Below are positions 9,572-19,614 of a stretch of 61,767 nucleotides of DNA, piece by piece. The notes under the pieces are model-generated. The model was given only the letters and a program-made list of their open reading frames with translations, was not told the DNA's origin and searched no databases. How positions within the stretch are numbered: position 1 is the stretch's first letter; each line of letters starts with the position of its first letter. The position numbers were made by a program, and so were the translations under genes. Source of the stretch: Ignavibacterium sp. (GTDB taxonomy: Bacteria; Zixibacteria; MSB-5A5; GN15; PGXB01). Location of the stretch: positions 1 through 61,767 of the forward strand of contig DYGG01000016.1 in assembly GCA_020724775.1 (NCBI GenBank), in the 5' to 3' direction.

Positions 9572-10453
9572 TCAGTTTCCAATCGAGACCGGAATGATAA
9601 AATCCAATCGTTTCACCAGGGTTGTCTCCGGCGGAGATAAAGTGGAATCAATCGCAAAAATTCCCGGCATCTGGAACGTCAGCAGATGATAATACCTGCT
9701 GGTGGCTCCGGGAAGTTTCCAGCCGGCCCTAAATGTACTCCCCTGTAACCGGCATTCTACGGCAGTCAGACTATCCTGAGCATTACGAACTGATATTATA
9801 TCACGGTTGCTGGAGACCAGAGTCAGCGAATCGGCAAACGGGAAATTAGGTATATCATCGACCGGCAGGTAGTTGGCTAAATTCAGCAACTGAGTCGGAG
9901 AGGCGTTGATATCAAACCTGATAAGTTCAGCGGCGCTGAAGATTTTTCCCGATGAGGCTTCTATTCTCCGCGTCGCATTGGCGCCGTTAAATCCCCAGAA
10001 GCGCCATCCTCTGTATTCATAGGCATCACCGTACAATTTGAGAAAGTAAGCATGTCGAACGACATTGCTTTTAAAGAGATAGGATGGCTCTAAATTCGTT
10101 CCGACAATCCTGGATAACCTTCCGAAATAGTCATCATCTACCCGCGCCGAGGCGTCATAGATCGATTCGTACGGTGGCACATCTTTCTGCGAGGTGCCAA
10201 TCAAAACTTTTATTTTTCGTTTGACTGAATCAATTGTCAGGAGATATTTGACGGTGGTGTCACCAAGAGAAAACGGACCCCGGGCATAAATTTCCTGAGA
10301 GAAGAGTTCTTTGCCGTTTTCCGAGTCGACTATAAAACTTTCTATCTCTTCCGCGTAGGTGCTGTCAGTGGTAAAGGTTTTCTTGTCGCAGGAAACGGAC
10401 AGTAACATCATTATCACAAAGACTATGAACCTTGAGACCCTGTGTAATTTCAT
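9572..10453 (-). CDS. Hypothetical lipoprotein, translationally coupled to uvrB
   Basis: 293 residues. I do not recognise the family. The N-terminus is a signal sequence with lipobox LSVSC (Cys22), so the product should be a lipid-anchored envelope protein. The remainder looks like a soluble, mostly beta protein, with many aromatic residues around [12 protein letters not shown] and no obvious catalytic motif. Its ATG overlaps the uvrB stop by four bases (ATGA), so it is probably translated from the uvrB message, although a functional link to DNA repair is not implied. Confidence 0.75.
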   Translation of the reverse strand: MKLHRVSRFIVFVIMMLLSVSCDKKTFTTDSTYAEEIESFIVDSENGKELFSQEIYARGPFSLGDTTVKYLLTIDSVKRKIKVLIGTSQKDVPPYESIYDASARVDDDYFGRLSRIVGTNLEPSYLFKSNVVRHAYFLKLYGDAYEYRGWRFWGFNGANATRRIEASSGKIFSAAELIRFDINASPTQLLNLANYLPVDDIPNFPFADSLTLVSSNRDIISVRNAQDSLTAVECRLQGSTFRAGWKLPGATSRYYHLLTFQMPGIFAIDSTLSPPETTLVKRLDFIIPVSIGN

Positions 10454-12498
10454 TTTCGGCTCCGGCTCTTCTTGAGGTTCATTTTCAGATTCTTAAGTTC
10501 ATCACGGATGGCTGCTGCCGTTTCAAATTCAAGATTATCGGCCGCCCTGCGCATCGCTTTCAGCAGAAACGCTATCTTCCCCTCTGCCGTCATATCCGCG
10601 AAATGGTCCGGTCTCTCGAATGTTTTCTCTTCAACCGTTTTAGAGTCCGCAAAGCGGGTCGCCTGCAAAATCTCCTCCCGTGTCTTATGTATTGTCTCCG
10701 GATTGATATTGTGCTCCTTATTGTATGCCAGTTGTTTTAGTCTCCGGCGCTCCGTCTCATCCATCGCCTTGCGCATGGAATCGGTAATTCTGTCGGCATA
10801 GAAAATGACCTCTCCGTTCTTATGGCGTGCCGCCCTTCCGGCGGTCTGTATCAACGAACGCTCCGAGCGCAAAAAACCCTCCTTGTCGGCATCCAGTATT
10901 GCCACCAGGGAGACTTCCGGAAGGTCCAACCCTTCACGCAGCAAATTGATACCGACCAGGACGTCAAACTCCGCCAGACGCAGGTCGCGAATAATCTCGG
11001 TGCGGTCGATGGCGTCTATCTCACTATGTAAATAACGCACTCGCATCCCCAGTTTGTTCAAATATTCCGATAGGTCCTCCGCCATTCGCTTGGTCAGAGT
11101 CGTCACCAGCGTCCTTTCGCCGGCGACGACACGGTTTCTGATTTCGGCTATCAAGTCGTCAACCTGGGTGCCCAGAGGACGGACCGAAATCTTGGGGTCG
11201 CATAGTCCGGTAGGTCGAATCACCTGCTCCACTACGACTCCCTGCGATTTCTCCAATTCGTAATCGCCCGGGGTCGCCGACACGAATATCACCCGGTCTA
11301 TATGCGATTCAAATTCATCAAAGAAAAGGGGACGATTATCCAGCGCCGACGGCAGCCGAAAACCATGCTCCACCAGAATCTCTTTGCGGGAGCGGTCCCC
11401 GGCGTACATCCCTCGTATCTGCGGCACCGTCTGATGCGATTCATCTATTATCATCAGAAAGTCTTTGGGAAAGAAATCAATCAGGGTGGCGGGAGCCTCT
11501 CCGGGAACCCGACCTGATATATGGCGGGAGTAGTTCTCGATACCGCTGCAGTACCCCACTTCCTTGAGCATTTCGAGGTCATATTTGGTTCGCGATTCCA
11601 GCCGCTGCGCTTCCAGCAATTTCCCCTGCGACCGAAATTCTTCCAGGCGCGCCTTCAGTTCCTCTTCTATCGCCACCACCGCTCTCTCCATCTGCGGCTG
11701 GGTCGTTACAAAATGTTTAGCAGGATATATCGCCGCTCGGGCACGCTCCGTAATTATCTCGCCGGTCAACGGATTCAGTTCGGTAATCCTTTCAATCTCA
11801 TCGCCAAACAGTTCAATCCGGAGAGCCGTTTCCTGATAAGCCGGTATCAATTCCAGGGTGTCGCCCCGCACTCGGAAATTACCGCGCGAAAAATCGATGT
11901 CGTTCCGGTTATAATGAATGTCAATTAACTGTCTAATTATCACATCCCGCTCGATTGACTGCCCCACCTCCAGAAACAACAGCAGGTCCTTGTAATCCTG
12001 CGGTGAGCCTAAACCATAAATGCACGACACTGAAGCCACAATTATGACATCTTCCCGCTCCAGGAGCGATGCCGTTGCCCGAAGCCGCAGACGGTCGATG
12101 TCTTCATTCATCGAGGTATCTTTTTCTATATAAGTATCGGTGGTGGGAAGATATGCCTCCGGTTGATAGTAATCATAGTAACTGATGAAAAATTCCACCG
12201 CATTCTTAGGAAAAAACGCCCTCAATTCCCCGTATAACTGGGCCGCCAGGGTTTTATTGTGAGAAATGACCAGCGTCGGACGGCGATACTGCTCAATTAC
12301 ATTGGCGACGGAAAAGGTCTTCCCGGAACCGGTAACACCCAGCAGAGTTTGAAATCGGTCCCCCCTGTTCAAGCCTTCAGCCAGTTGTCTAATTGCTTCC
12401 GGCTGGTCTCCTCTGGGCGAAAAACTGGATACCAGTTGAAACTTTTCTGCACTTCCGGTTCCTGCCGGCTCAATCCTGGATAGATTGTTTTTCTTCAT
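10450..12498 (-). CDS. uvrB: Excinuclease ABC subunit B
   Basis: 682 residues, the usual length. UvrB is the damage-verifying helicase-like subunit of nucleotide excision repair, loaded by UvrA and partnered by UvrC. Visible are Walker A GVTGSGKT (about 54-61), the tyrosine-rich beta-hairpin [12 protein letters not shown] that clamps DNA, the DESHQT Walker B, the GRAARH helicase motif and a C-terminal UVR domain ([16 protein letters not shown]) that binds UvrC. I start at the ATG at 12498 (MKKNNLS); the frame is open 26 codons further, but no start or ribosome site there is better. It is divergent from rplU and overlaps the downstream lipoprotein gene by 4 nt. Confidence 0.97.
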   Translation of the reverse strand: MKKNNLSRIEPAGTGSAEKFQLVSSFSPRGDQPEAIRQLAEGLNRGDRFQTLLGVTGSGKTFSVANVIEQYRRPTLVISHNKTLAAQLYGELRAFFPKNAVEFFISYYDYYQPEAYLPTTDTYIEKDTSMNEDIDRLRLRATASLLEREDVIIVASVSCIYGLGSPQDYKDLLLFLEVGQSIERDVIIRQLIDIHYNRNDIDFSRGNFRVRGDTLELIPAYQETALRIELFGDEIERITELNPLTGEIITERARAAIYPAKHFVTTQPQMERAVVAIEEELKARLEEFRSQGKLLEAQRLESRTKYDLEMLKEVGYCSGIENYSRHISGRVPGEAPATLIDFFPKDFLMIIDESHQTVPQIRGMYAGDRSRKEILVEHGFRLPSALDNRPLFFDEFESHIDRVIFVSATPGDYELEKSQGVVVEQVIRPTGLCDPKISVRPLGTQVDDLIAEIRNRVVAGERTLVTTLTKRMAEDLSEYLNKLGMRVRYLHSEIDAIDRTEIIRDLRLAEFDVLVGINLLREGLDLPEVSLVAILDADKEGFLRSERSLIQTAGRAARHKNGEVIFYADRITDSMRKAMDETERRRLKQLAYNKEHNINPETIHKTREEILQATRFADSKTVEEKTFERPDHFADMTAEGKIAFLLKAMRRAADNLEFETAAAIRDELKNLKMNLKKSRSRK

Positions 12499-12659
12499 AG
12501 TAAATCCGTATCCAATATACGTTCTCCCCTTTAATTCACAATCATATTTCGTATAATTCCGGACTCCTGCGCGCATTTATGGAACCGTTAATGAGTTGAA
12601 ACGTTTAAAGTTTAGCAGCGACGGCATCTTTTGCCGAAGAAAGTAAGTTTAATTTTTGC

Positions 12660-12687
12660 TTGACAGACGGCATAAATCGGATAAGTT
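12660..12687 (+). promoter_or_regulatory. Candidate promoter of rplU-bamA-skp-lpxD
   Basis: TTGACA (12660-12665), a 16-nt spacer and TAAGTT (12682-12687). The -35 is perfect and the -10 is weak. It lies about 57 nt before the rplU ATG. Confidence 0.45.
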
Positions 12688-12743
12688 TAGTTTTCCGTTC
12701 GTAAGATTTTAATAGGTTTTGACTTAGGTTGAAGGAGACTCTT

Positions 12744-13064
12744 ATGCTCGCCATATTCGAATCAGGCGGACTTCAGTTCAACGCCGAAGTCGGCTCGGTC
12801 CTGAAAATCCCGTATCTTGGCGCCGCTCCCGGTTCTACCGTGACTCTCGACAAAGTCCTTCTCTTGAAGGATGGCGAAAATGCCCTGGTGGGAAAACCGT
12901 ATGTACCTTCCGCCCGCATCGAAGCGGAAGTTATCAAAGAAGGACTTGCGGAAAAAGTGGCAATCTATAAATTCAAGAAAAGAACTAAGTATCGTCGGCA
13001 CCGAGGACATCGCCAGCAGTACTCTGAGATTAAGATTAACAAGATTATACCTCCGCAAAATTGA
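12744..13064 (+). CDS. rplU: 50S ribosomal protein L21
   Basis: 106 residues, normal for L21, which binds 23S rRNA and neighbours L20. The sequence shows the typical FESGGLQF start, the LLLKDGENALVGKPYV strand and the basic RTKYRRHRGHRQ segment of the L21 signature. ATG 12744 is preferred to the TTG five codons upstream because GAAGGAG lies 6 nt before it. The usual partner gene for L27 is missing: the stop TGA overlaps the TTG start of bamA (TTGA). Confidence 0.95.
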   Translation: MLAIFESGGLQFNAEVGSVLKIPYLGAAPGSTVTLDKVLLLKDGENALVGKPYVPSARIEAEVIKEGLAEKVAIYKFKKRTKYRRHRGHRQQYSEIKINKIIPPQN

Positions 13065-15559
13065 TTTCCGGCAGGGACGCCATATTTTTCATTACACCGG
13101 AGTCGCGCTCTTCCCGGCTTCTACTGATATGGGCAATTCTTCTGGTCATCGGTCTGACATCCAATAAGTCCGGGGCGCAATCCTTTAATGTCGTTTCAGT
13201 TGAGGTGGAAGGGAATAAAGCGGCTTCTACCTCCCTGATTCTCTCGGTTGCCGGTATAAAGCCGGGCGACCAGCTTTCCTCGTCAACTACCCAGGATGCT
13301 GTCCGCCGGCTTTACGGCCTGCAGTTTTTTCAGGATGTTGCCATTGAAGCCGAAGAGGTAACGGGCGGACTTAAAATAATCATTGGAGTTCGGGAACTAC
13401 CCCGTTTGTCCGGAGTCGAGTTTGACGGCAACTCCAAGATAAAATCCAAAGACCTGCAGGAGAAACTGAAACTTGAACCTGGGGCTTATTTGTCTCCTCA
13501 GTTGATATTTGACAAGAAGATTGAGATTATCAACCTTTACGGCGAAAAGGGCTACTTTCTTGCCCGCGCCATTCCCCATCTGACATATTCTGCCGATTCC
13601 TCCGAAGTGGTGTTGAAATATGAAATCGAGGAAGGCTCCAAGGTCAAGGTTGAAAGCGTGGTCCTTTCCGGAAACGAGCAAGTCCCGGCAAAAGAAATTA
13701 TTGGCAAAATGCGCAACCGCAAACGAGGCTTTCTTAAGTCATCTAATTTCGATAAAGAAAAGTACCCCGAAGACAAAGATAAGATTGTTGAGTACCTGCA
13801 TAAGGAAGGGTATGTTGACGCCTATCTCAAGTCTGATTCTATCGCTATTGACTCCGCCCGCAATCGGATGACCATCTTCCTTGATATTCATGAGGGGCCA
13901 CGGTACTACTTCGGTAAAACGGAATGGAAAGGGAATGAAGTATTTGCTGCCCGTGACCTTCAACGAGTTCTCAAATTTAGAGAGGGAGCGGTTTTCAATC
14001 AAGAAAAATATGACGAATCAACTTACGAGATCTATTATCTCTATCAGGAGAAGGGGTACCTGCATGTTCGTCTCATCGATGACCTCCGTACCCGCGACTC
14101 GGTAATTGACATCAATTTTGACATCGTCGAAGGACTTCCCTCGGAAGTGAACCTGGTAAAGATCATCGGCAACAATAAGACTAAGGAAAAGGTTATTCGC
14201 CGCGAGATGAAAATGCGCCCGGGCCAGATTTACCGTCGTTCCCTGATGATGCGTTCTATCCGCGACATCATGCAACTCAATTATTTCGCCAAGGTCGAAC
14301 CGGATATACAGCCGCTGGCGTCAGGCGATGTCGACGTCATCATGAAAGTGGAAGAGAAACCGACCGGACAGGTTTCGGCCGGCGCCGGTTATTCCGCCCA
14401 GGATAAATTTGTAGGCACTTTCGGACTGGGTATCCCCAATTTCCGCGGTATGGGTCAGAATCTAAATTTCAATGTCGATATTGGAAGCCGTGTCAATTCC
14501 TACTCTATATCTTTTACCGAACCGTGGCTTTTCTCCACCCCCACTCAGTTGGGCGCTGACCTTTATTACACCAATCGCCGTTGGTACGAAGATTATACGG
14601 AGGGACGTCGCGGCGGCTCCCTGCGGATTGGACGTCGTCTCCACTGGCCCGATAACTATTTCCGCGTCTATGCCCGCTATCGCTTTGAAGGGGACCGCTA
14701 TTATGATTTCAGTGACGGGTATGCTAACAACTACCGGAAACTTCGGATAAATTATTACTTTCTCCCCGGTGGGACCGCCCCCTACGATACCACCGCCTCC
14801 TTTGAAGATATTATCCCCGGCTCCCTTCTTGATTACGGCGAGGACTGGTTTAATGCCTCCAGTCTCCAGTTGACACTGGAGCGTGACAGTCGCAACATGC
14901 CTGAGTTCGCCACCTCCGGCTCTATTCTTTCATATTCTTTCGAGAATACCGGCAAGGCTCTCGGCGGCTATTGGGAATATCAGAAACATCTTTTCTCCGG
15001 CGCCAAGTTCATACCTGTATTCTGGAAATTGGCTCTGGCTGGCAATGTAACCTTCGGCGCCATTCACGCCCCCAACGGTGATGAAAAAATACTCGAATTC
15101 GATCGCTTCAGCCCCGGCGGAGTCGGCTATCTTGGAACCGTACGTGGATATGATGACGGCTCCCTCACGCCTGACACCGGCGCTGTCTCCACTACCGAGT
15201 ATAATTGGCTGACTTATATAGATGATACCACCGCGATTCGCGATTCGACCACAACCAGCAGGAGAGTCTATACCGCCAATGTGCGCGGTAAATATCTGCT
15301 GGTCGGAAACCTGGAATTACAGTTGCCGATAATTGAAAATCAGCTTTATCTGCTCGCCTTTTATGACATAGGTAACTCCTGGTTGAAATCAGGTCAGATA
15401 CGACTGGATGACCTCTACGCCGGGGTAGGTATCGGTTTCCGTCTCAGCGTCCCCGGTATCGGGACTATTGGTTTCGATTTCGGATATCCTCTGGATGACC
15501 GACGGGGTCAAACGCGCGGTTGGAAACCACATTTTCAGGTTGGGACAACCATTAGATAG
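13061..15559 (+). CDS. bamA: Outer-membrane protein assembly factor BamA (Omp85)
   Basis: 832 residues. BamA folds and inserts beta-barrel proteins into the outer membrane. A signal peptide (LLLIWAILLVIGL ... SGAQ) is followed by about five POTRA repeats (to about residue 420, for example VEVEGNKAAS, VEFDGNSKIKSKDL, VVLSGNEQVPAKEI, VKIIGNNKTKEKVI). A 16-strand barrel follows, with SFTEPWLF and the late RGYDDGSLTPDTG loop carrying the conserved V/I-R-G-(F/Y). The start is TTG at 13061, overlapping the rplU stop; there is no in-frame ATG before the POTRA region, so the start is inferred. skp and lpxD follow, the classical envelope-biogenesis neighbourhood. Confidence 0.95.
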   Translation: MISGRDAIFFITPESRSSRLLLIWAILLVIGLTSNKSGAQSFNVVSVEVEGNKAASTSLILSVAGIKPGDQLSSSTTQDAVRRLYGLQFFQDVAIEAEEVTGGLKIIIGVRELPRLSGVEFDGNSKIKSKDLQEKLKLEPGAYLSPQLIFDKKIEIINLYGEKGYFLARAIPHLTYSADSSEVVLKYEIEEGSKVKVESVVLSGNEQVPAKEIIGKMRNRKRGFLKSSNFDKEKYPEDKDKIVEYLHKEGYVDAYLKSDSIAIDSARNRMTIFLDIHEGPRYYFGKTEWKGNEVFAARDLQRVLKFREGAVFNQEKYDESTYEIYYLYQEKGYLHVRLIDDLRTRDSVIDINFDIVEGLPSEVNLVKIIGNNKTKEKVIRREMKMRPGQIYRRSLMMRSIRDIMQLNYFAKVEPDIQPLASGDVDVIMKVEEKPTGQVSAGAGYSAQDKFVGTFGLGIPNFRGMGQNLNFNVDIGSRVNSYSISFTEPWLFSTPTQLGADLYYTNRRWYEDYTEGRRGGSLRIGRRLHWPDNYFRVYARYRFEGDRYYDFSDGYANNYRKLRINYYFLPGGTAPYDTTASFEDIIPGSLLDYGEDWFNASSLQLTLERDSRNMPEFATSGSILSYSFENTGKALGGYWEYQKHLFSGAKFIPVFWKLALAGNVTFGAIHAPNGDEKILEFDRFSPGGVGYLGTVRGYDDGSLTPDTGAVSTTEYNWLTYIDDTTAIRDSTTTSRRVYTANVRGKYLLVGNLELQLPIIENQLYLLAFYDIGNSWLKSGQIRLDDLYAGVGIGFRLSVPGIGTIGFDFGYPLDDRRGQTRGWKPHFQVGTTIR

Positions 15560-15581
15560 TATAATTTAAAGGAGTGTTTAC

Positions 15582-16109
15582 ATGAGGAGTAAGAAGGCTT
15601 TTGCAATCATTATCGCCACCTTAGCGGGTAGCATTATTTTAGCATCGGCCGTTTCGGCACAAGTTGGAAAATACGGTTATGTCGATTCCGACAAAATCTT
15701 CGCCGAATACAAAGCCTGGGTGAAAGCGCAAGAGGAATTCAATACCGAGTACAAAGCCTGGGATGATGAAGCCAAGAAGATGCAGAAAGAACTGGAAGAC
15801 CTGGTGGCGGAATATGAGAAACAGAAATTGATACTATCGGCTGATAAGAAAAAAGAGAGGGAAGCCCAGATCCAGGCTAAGCGGAGCGCTCTTGACGCCT
15901 ACACCAAGGAAATCTTCGGTCCTGCCGGCACGGCTGAAAGAAAGAACAACGAGTTGGTTCGTCCATTGCTGGAAAGAATCAACGCCGCCATTGAGCGGGT
16001 CGCGACCGAAGGGAACTACGATTTCATTTATAATTCCGCCGGCCTTGCTTACGCAAAAAAAGATTATGACGTAACCGACAAAGTCCTTCAGATTCTGGAG
16101 GAAGAGTAA
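15582..16109 (+). CDS. skp: Periplasmic chaperone Skp/OmpH family
   Basis: 175 residues. An N-terminal signal peptide (KKAFAIIIATLAGSIILASAVSAQ) leads to a small core and two long charged helices (about 45-125, KMQKELEDLVAEYEKQKL), the tentacles of the trimeric Skp holdase that escorts unfolded outer-membrane proteins to BamA. AAAGGAG lies about 9 nt before the ATG. It follows bamA by 22 nt and precedes lpxD by 14 nt, so the three are one transcription unit. Confidence 0.92.
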   Translation: MRSKKAFAIIIATLAGSIILASAVSAQVGKYGYVDSDKIFAEYKAWVKAQEEFNTEYKAWDDEAKKMQKELEDLVAEYEKQKLILSADKKKEREAQIQAKRSALDAYTKEIFGPAGTAERKNNELVRPLLERINAAIERVATEGNYDFIYNSAGLAYAKKDYDVTDKVLQILEEE

Positions 16110-16123
16110 AAGGGTGTCCCGGT

Positions 16124-17137
16124 TTGAGTTTCACGCTTAAAGAATTGGCAGAACTGGTCGAGGGGGATTTGCGCGGTAACCCCGATATCGAAGTCAATGC
16201 CGCTGCCCCCATCGATTCTGCCCGACCCGGGCAGATCACCTTTCTGGCAAACAGCAAATATCAACCGTTTCTGAATACGACCGCCGCTTCGGCGGTCATA
16301 TTGCATCCGGACATATCGTACGACCGCACCGCCTCCATTCGCCATCCCAATCCCTATTTCGCCTTCGCCGTTATTCTCGACCTTCTCTATCCCGAAGATG
16401 ACTATTATCGTTCCGGTATCTCTAATCTGGCACATCTCGCGCCCACCGCAATCCTGGGAAACGATTGTTCTGTCGGCGCCTTCACCGTAGTGGGTGACCA
16501 CAGTACTATCGGAAGCGACACGGTCATCATGCCGGCCGCCTTTATAGGAAGAAATGTCACTATCGGCGCCCATTGTAAAATCTACCCCAATGTCTCAATT
16601 CTTGATGATACCCGTATTGGCGACCATGTTATTATCCACAGCGGTACCGTCATCGGTTCCGATGGTTTCGGTTTTGCCCGACATCCCGGCGGCATCAAGA
16701 AAGTCAGGCAGGTCGGTTGGGTCGAAATTGGATATGATGTTGAAATTGGCGCCAACTGTGGCATAGACCGGGGCGCCCTGGGCGCTACACGAATTGGCAA
16801 TGGTGTCAAGATTGATAATCTGGTACAGATTGCCCACAATGTCCAGATCGGAGATTACAGCATAATCGTCGCGCAGGTTGGGATTTCCGGCTCCACAAAA
16901 TTAGGCAAGGGGGTAATCCTCGCCGGACAGGTCGGCCTGGTGGGGCATATTGAGGTCGGAGATGGCGCCACTGTTGGCGCTCAATCCGGGGTCGGCAAGG
17001 ATATTCCTGCCGGAAAGATATATTTCGGTTACCCGGCGCGTGAAGCGATGCTTGCCAAGCGAATTGAAGCCTGCCTCTCGCGCCTGCCGGACCTATTCAA
17101 ACGGGTCCGCGGTCTCGAAGAGAAAATTAAAGATTGA
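16124..17137 (+). CDS. lpxD: UDP-3-O-(hydroxyacyl)glucosamine N-acyltransferase
   Basis: 337 residues, typical. LpxD adds the N-linked hydroxyacyl chain in the third committed step of lipid A synthesis, using acyl-ACP. An N-terminal uridine-binding domain (LAELVEGDLRGNPDIEV) is followed by a left-handed beta-helix of hexapeptide repeats (about 100-300, IGAHCKIYPNVSI, IGNGVKIDNLVQIAHNV). The QIAHNVQIG segment carries the catalytic His. A TTG start is used, with AAAAGGG upstream. Its presence shows that the organism makes lipid A and so has an LPS-type outer membrane; lpxA and fabZ are not adjacent. Confidence 0.96.
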   Translation: MSFTLKELAELVEGDLRGNPDIEVNAAAPIDSARPGQITFLANSKYQPFLNTTAASAVILHPDISYDRTASIRHPNPYFAFAVILDLLYPEDDYYRSGISNLAHLAPTAILGNDCSVGAFTVVGDHSTIGSDTVIMPAAFIGRNVTIGAHCKIYPNVSILDDTRIGDHVIIHSGTVIGSDGFGFARHPGGIKKVRQVGWVEIGYDVEIGANCGIDRGALGATRIGNGVKIDNLVQIAHNVQIGDYSIIVAQVGISGSTKLGKGVILAGQVGLVGHIEVGDGATVGAQSGVGKDIPAGKIYFGYPAREAMLAKRIEACLSRLPDLFKRVRGLEEKIKD

Positions 17138-17160
17138 ATTTTATAGACCTGAGTCCCCGT

Positions 17161-17481
17161 TCAGCCAGCGATTTCACACCAGTTTTTCTTTCCACAAACA
17201 GGACAGCGCAATTTTTTCTTATCAGGAGTATGCGGGCTTAAGAAATCAACCATAATAGGTAGTCGAAAAGTCACTCCACAGGCGGGGCATTTGCAAGAAG
17301 TACTCTTAGAATGATGCTTAACAATAATGAAAATCAATGCCACCACCATTGACAACCAGACAATTACCCCCACCGTCCCAAACTTCGGAATAAATATTAT
17401 TCCCAATGGAATAATCACTATTAAGAGAAAGGAAATTCCGGCTGCCGTTTTCAATCGGCTGCCATTTCCGCTCTTGGTCAT
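17161..17481 (-). CDS. Small two-helix membrane protein with C-terminal zinc ribbon
   Basis: 106 residues, no family recognised. Two hydrophobic segments (about 13-31 and 37-54) are followed by a cytoplasmic-looking zinc ribbon: CPAC at about 70-73 and CPVC at about 93-96. The spacing is right for a four-Cys site. GGAGGAGGGAG lies just before the ATG. It is downstream of ssb on the same strand with a 38-nt gap and convergent with lpxD. Confidence 0.75.
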   Translation of the reverse strand: MTKSGNGSRLKTAAGISFLLIVIIPLGIIFIPKFGTVGVIVWLSMVVALIFIIVKHHSKSTSCKCPACGVTFRLPIMVDFLSPHTPDKKKLRCPVCGKKNWCEIAG

Positions 17482-17519
17482 TCTCCCTCCTCCAGAACGG
17501 AAAGACTATACCGTTTCAA

Positions 17520-17945
17520 TTAGAACGGAAGGTCATCATCTTCGGCGCCGATATCATTCACCGGCGGAGCGCCCGCAACGGCGCCGGTAGTTGTCACTTC
17601 CTTCTCGGCTCCACCTTTACTTCCCAGGAACTGAATCCGCAGCGCCACGATTTCGGTGGTATATCGCTTGTTGCCGTCTTTATCATCCCAGTTGCGCGTC
17701 TGAATCCGCCCTTCTATATAGACCTGCCGTCCCTTGGAGAGATATTCTTTTGCCATTTCCGCCGGTTTGCCCCAAACGACAATGTTATGCCATTCTGTCC
17801 TGTCTTGCATGACTCCATCTTTGTCGCGCCATTTCTCCGACGTTGCCAATGAAAAGGTGGCAACCGGCTGTCCCCCGGGCGTATACCGCAGGTCCGGATC
17901 TTTTCCCAGATTTCCGATAAGTATCACTTTGTTCACGCCTGCCAT
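17520..17945 (-). CDS. ssb: Single-stranded DNA-binding protein
   Basis: 141 residues. The OB-fold covers about 1-110 ([21 protein letters not shown] is the classical opening, then ATSEKWRD and [13 protein letters not shown]). A short linker ends in the acidic tip AEDDDLPF, which recruits repair and replication proteins. ATG 17945 is chosen over the longer frame because the SSB family begins here and AGGAAAGG lies upstream. A good promoter precedes it. No rpsF or rpsR flanks it, unlike the common S6-SSB-S18 arrangement. Confidence 0.96.
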   Translation of the reverse strand: MAGVNKVILIGNLGKDPDLRYTPGGQPVATFSLATSEKWRDKDGVMQDRTEWHNIVVWGKPAEMAKEYLSKGRQVYIEGRIQTRNWDDKDGNKRYTTEIVALRIQFLGSKGGAEKEVTTTGAVAGAPPVNDIGAEDDDLPF

Positions 17946-17985
17946 ACGATACCTTTCCTGAATATGTAATAGATTGTAATTATGT

Positions 17986-18014
17986 AATATAATCCCATCA
18001 TTTCCCGCTGTCAA
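17986..18014 (-). promoter_or_regulatory. Sigma-70-like promoter of ssb
   Basis: On the minus strand TTGACA (18014-18009), a 17-nt spacer and TATATT (17991-17986): perfect -35 and spacing. The start would be near 17979, about 35 nt before the ssb ATG. Confidence 0.75.
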
Positions 18015-18095
18015 TAACTACCCCACCGCCATATTTTCACTTGAAACGGTGACTCCTTAATATTATTATCAGTCAATTCATGAGTAAAATATAGT

Positions 18096-18902
18096 ATGGA
18101 ACTACATATCAACGAAATCGAATCGGCGGCAACGCTGGAGAGATTCCTCTCGGAGAAACTGAAGCGTTCCGGTCTGTCCGGATATATCATCGGTCTGTCC
18201 GGAGGTATCGATTCCTCCCTCTCTGCCGCCGTTGCCGTAAGGGCGGTTGGGTCTGAGAAAGTTCTGGGGCTCATTCTACCTTACTCCCGATCGCACCAGG
18301 AGTCTGAAAAAGACGCACTTCTCTGCGCCGCCAAATTCCAGTTCAAAACCGAAAAAATCGATATCACACCTATGCTTGAGGCATACTTTGGCAATATCGA
18401 CAATGTTGAACCGGTGCGGGCAGGAAATAAGATGGCGCGCGAGCGGATGTCAATCCTCTTTGACAAAGCCTCCCTGTACGGTTGTTTGGTTCTCGGAACC
18501 TCCAACCGCACCGAAATCTGCCTCGGTTACGGAACCTGGTACGGCGATGTAGCCTGCTCGGTCAATCCCCTTGGGATGCTTTACAAATCACAGGTAAGGC
18601 AGTTAGCCAGTTACTACCAGATTCCGGAGTCAATAATCTCCAAGCCTCCTACCGCCGACCTCTGGCCCGGGCAAACCGATGAAGGTGAACTGGGGCTTGA
18701 ATATGAAAAGGTTGACAGGCTTTTATTTCTTCTGATTGAAAAACAGATACGCGAGCGGAAGGCGTTGAATGACGTTGGCTTTGATGACCGCTTCATCGAC
18801 CGTACTTTGCTACTTCTGAACAGAAGTTATTTCAAGCGCCACCTGCCGGAAATCGCCGATATCGGCTATCCTCCCATCCCTGACAATATCACTCTTGACT
18901 GA
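18096..18902 (+). CDS. nadE: NH3-dependent NAD+ synthetase
   Basis: 268 residues, the length of the ammonia-dependent form with no glutaminase domain. It adenylates and amidates nicotinic acid adenine dinucleotide to NAD+. The PP-loop GLSGGIDSSLSAAVA (about 34-48) binds ATP. GTSNRTEICLGYGTWYGD is the substrate-binding region and KPPTADLWPGQTDE is the conserved C-terminal loop. No clear ribosome site precedes the ATG. It is followed 1 nt later by rsmI. Together with nadA (22299-23378) it gives two steps of de novo NAD synthesis in this window. Confidence 0.95.
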   Translation: MELHINEIESAATLERFLSEKLKRSGLSGYIIGLSGGIDSSLSAAVAVRAVGSEKVLGLILPYSRSHQESEKDALLCAAKFQFKTEKIDITPMLEAYFGNIDNVEPVRAGNKMARERMSILFDKASLYGCLVLGTSNRTEICLGYGTWYGDVACSVNPLGMLYKSQVRQLASYYQIPESIISKPPTADLWPGQTDEGELGLEYEKVDRLLFLLIEKQIRERKALNDVGFDDRFIDRTLLLLNRSYFKRHLPEIADIGYPPIPDNITLD

Positions 18903-18903
18903 T

Positions 18904-19614
18904 ATGACCGAGACCGATACTGAAAAGCGGGGCACTCTTTATCTTGTTCCCACTCCCATAGGGAATCTGGGTGATATTACTAACCGTGCCCTTGAAATCA
19001 TAAAGTCGGTGGAGTTGATAGCCTGTGAGGACACCCGCATCACCGGGAAACTTCTCTCTTTATATGGCGTCAAAAAGAAAATGCTGAGTTATCACAATTT
19101 TAATGAGCAGGCGCGCCTTCCGCAATTATTGAGCATTTTGACTGGCGGCGGTGATGTCGCGGTTATCTCTGATGCCGGCTCTCCCGGTCTTTCCGACCCT
19201 GCCTATAGAATTATCCGCGCCGCCATAGAAAGCGGCATCAGAGTCTCGCCCCTCCCGGGCGCCAATTCCGTCATCCCGGCTCTTACCGCCTCCGGTCTCC
19301 CCCTCGATCGTTTCTTTTTTGAAGGTTTTCTTCCGCACAAGTCAACCGCCCGGAAAAACCGTATCGCCAGACTCCGAGAACTTGACCATACTCTTGTCTT
19401 TTTCGAATCCCCATTCCGGATTGAAAAGACCGTTGCTGACCTGCTGGAGGTCCTCGGCAACCGCCCGGCCTGCCTTGCCCGTGAGATTTCTAAAATTTAC
19501 GAAGAGTTCATTCGCGGAAGACTGTCGGAAATATTGGCGGAGGTCGCCCGTCGCCGCATGAAAGGGGAACTTGTGATTGTGGTAGCGGGGCAGTCCCGAA
19601 AGGATTCGACATGA
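18904..19614 (+). CDS. rsmI: 16S rRNA (cytidine-1402 2'-O) methyltransferase
   Basis: 236 residues. RsmI methylates the ribose of C1402 in the decoding centre using SAM. The N-terminus LYLVPTPIGNLGDIT and the loops CEDTRITGKLL, SYHNFNEQ and ISDAGSPGLSDPA are diagnostic of this tetrapyrrole-methylase-fold family. PLPGANSV and the EEFIRGRL segment are also conserved. I use ATG 18904, one base after the nadE stop; a TTG three codons earlier is possible. The stop overlaps the next ATG (ATGA). Confidence 0.95.
   Translation: MTETDTEKRGTLYLVPTPIGNLGDITNRALEIIKSVELIACEDTRITGKLLSLYGVKKKMLSYHNFNEQARLPQLLSILTGGGDVAVISDAGSPGLSDPAYRIIRAAIESGIRVSPLPGANSVIPALTASGLPLDRFFFEGFLPHKSTARKNRIARLRELDHTLVFFESPFRIEKTVADLLEVLGNRPACLAREISKIYEEFIRGRLSEILAEVARRRMKGELVIVVAGQSRKDST

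Noticed and set aside
16088-16573. 161-codon antisense frame over lpxD
   Set aside because: It has high Gly/Asp composition mirroring hexapeptide repeats and no start signal.
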